The notes below the pieces were generated by a model, which saw nothing but the letters and a program-made list of their open reading frames with translations, searched no databases and had not been told where the DNA came from. The position numbers and the translations under genes were made by a program. 64,000 nt of DNA from DASUPK01 sp963728875 (lineage in GTDB: Bacteria > Actinomycetota > Thermoleophilia > Solirubrobacterales > 70-9), in NCBI GenBank assembly GCA_963728875.1, contig CAVSLJ010000002.1, positions 248,001-312,000 on the forward strand, read 5' to 3'. Shown one piece after another: positions 63,729 through 64,000 of the stretch; position 1 is the stretch's first letter, and each line of letters starts with the position of its first letter.

Positions 63729-64000
63729 TGCGAGGGAGGACACCCACCGGACCTAAGCTACCTCCCGGGGAGATGAGAGCTTTGGTTCGTGATCTCCTCG
63801 CTCGGGGGCTTTCCCAAACGGAGATCGCGGATCGGCTGGGCGTCGGGAAGACGACGGTCAACTATCACGCCCGCCGCCTTCACCTGCCGGTCGATGAACG
63901 GTTTGCGCGGCGTTATGACTGGAAGGCGATTCAGGCGGCGTACGACCGCGGCCAATCGCGACGACAGTGCATGAAGAAGTTCGGGTTCTCCGCCTATGCC
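63728..64000 (+). CDS. HTH protein, probable N-terminus of an HTH-HNH nuclease, partial
   Basis: The first 91 codons lie in the window; the gene runs off the right edge. The N-terminal HTH is LVRDLLARGLSQTEIADRLG followed by VGKTTVNYHARRL, a resolvase-type helix-turn-helix; then RFARRYDWKAIQAAYDRGQSRRQCMKKFGF, a second HTH-like module. In Thermoleophilia such a start usually precedes an HNH nuclease domain, which is not visible here. ATG 63728 adds MRGRTPTGPKLPPGE; ATG 63773 is the alternative. Confidence 0.7.
   Translation, partial: MRGRTPTGPKLPPGEMRALVRDLLARGLSQTEIADRLGVGKTTVNYHARRLHLPVDERFARRYDWKAIQAAYDRGQSRRQCMKKFGFSAYA

Overview
The window is strongly GC-rich, densely packed chromosomal DNA from an actinobacterium. 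The gene families point to the class Thermoleophilia (Solirubrobacterales-like), which is an inference from content rather than a computed placement: an AbiEi/DUF559-type protein, an HTH protein of the kind that precedes HNH nucleases, a group III phosphofructokinase, frequent GTG/TTG starts, and -10 hexamers of the form TANNNT sitting directly before start codons. No insertion sequence, prophage, CRISPR array or rRNA operon is visible. One tRNA (Gln, anticodon CTG) lies near the right end. No stretch of 300 bases or more lacks a gene.

Layout. 0-5 kb: an SDR reductase cut by the left edge, a cyclopropane-type lipid methyltransferase, the trpF-trpB-trpA operon, a small membrane protein, and a divergent MarR regulator with a 35-aa microprotein. 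5-13.7 kb: a phosphofructokinase whose active-site residues are those of pyrophosphate-dependent enzymes, a solute-binding lipoprotein, a dioxygenase/esterase pair resembling Bacillus MhqO/MhqD, TIGR01777 epimerase, GNAT, malic enzyme with an ACT domain, and an AbiEi/DUF559 protein. 13.7-21.6 kb: polA (proofreading residues not recognisable), a geranylgeranyl-reductase-like flavoprotein, rpsA with a long Glu/Ala/Pro tail, coaE, a lytic transglycosylase and a secreted trypsin-like protease. 21.6-23.95 kb: a locally decayed divergon, comprising a secreted copper (cupredoxin) protein with about five frameshifts facing a TetR regulator with a lost start, a frameshift and a nonsense codon, with two palindromic operators still readable between them. 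24-40 kb: uvrB, secreted and membrane proteins, a cNMP/thioredoxin-fold/thioredoxin-reductase fusion, a K+ channel, two MFS exporters, and uvrA with an SOS-like box. 40-50 kb: small membrane proteins (HdeD family, DUF389), ROK kinase, YjbQ, a large coiled-coil membrane protein, and a DUF2520-panC-panD-panB operon. 49-55.8 kb: FmdB, family 4 uracil-DNA glycosylase, the t6A genes tsaE/tsaB/rimI/tsaD, a glutaredoxin-like protein, Rex, a YbdK-type ligase and DUF1844. 55.8-64 kb: membrane H+-pyrophosphatase, an APC permease fused to a universal stress domain, an EAL phosphodiesterase, two TrkA/RCK proteins, a ferredoxin-reductase-type flavoprotein, tRNA-Gln, and a truncated HTH gene under a perfect SOS-type palindrome.

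How the genes work together: a pyrophosphate economy (PPi-type PFK plus H+-PPase), coenzyme A supply (pan operon plus coaE), tRNA t6A modification, nucleotide excision repair (uvrA, uvrB, polA, UDG) with DNA-damage control, redox sensing (Rex) and potassium handling (RCK pair, K+ channel, possibly the APC-USP protein).
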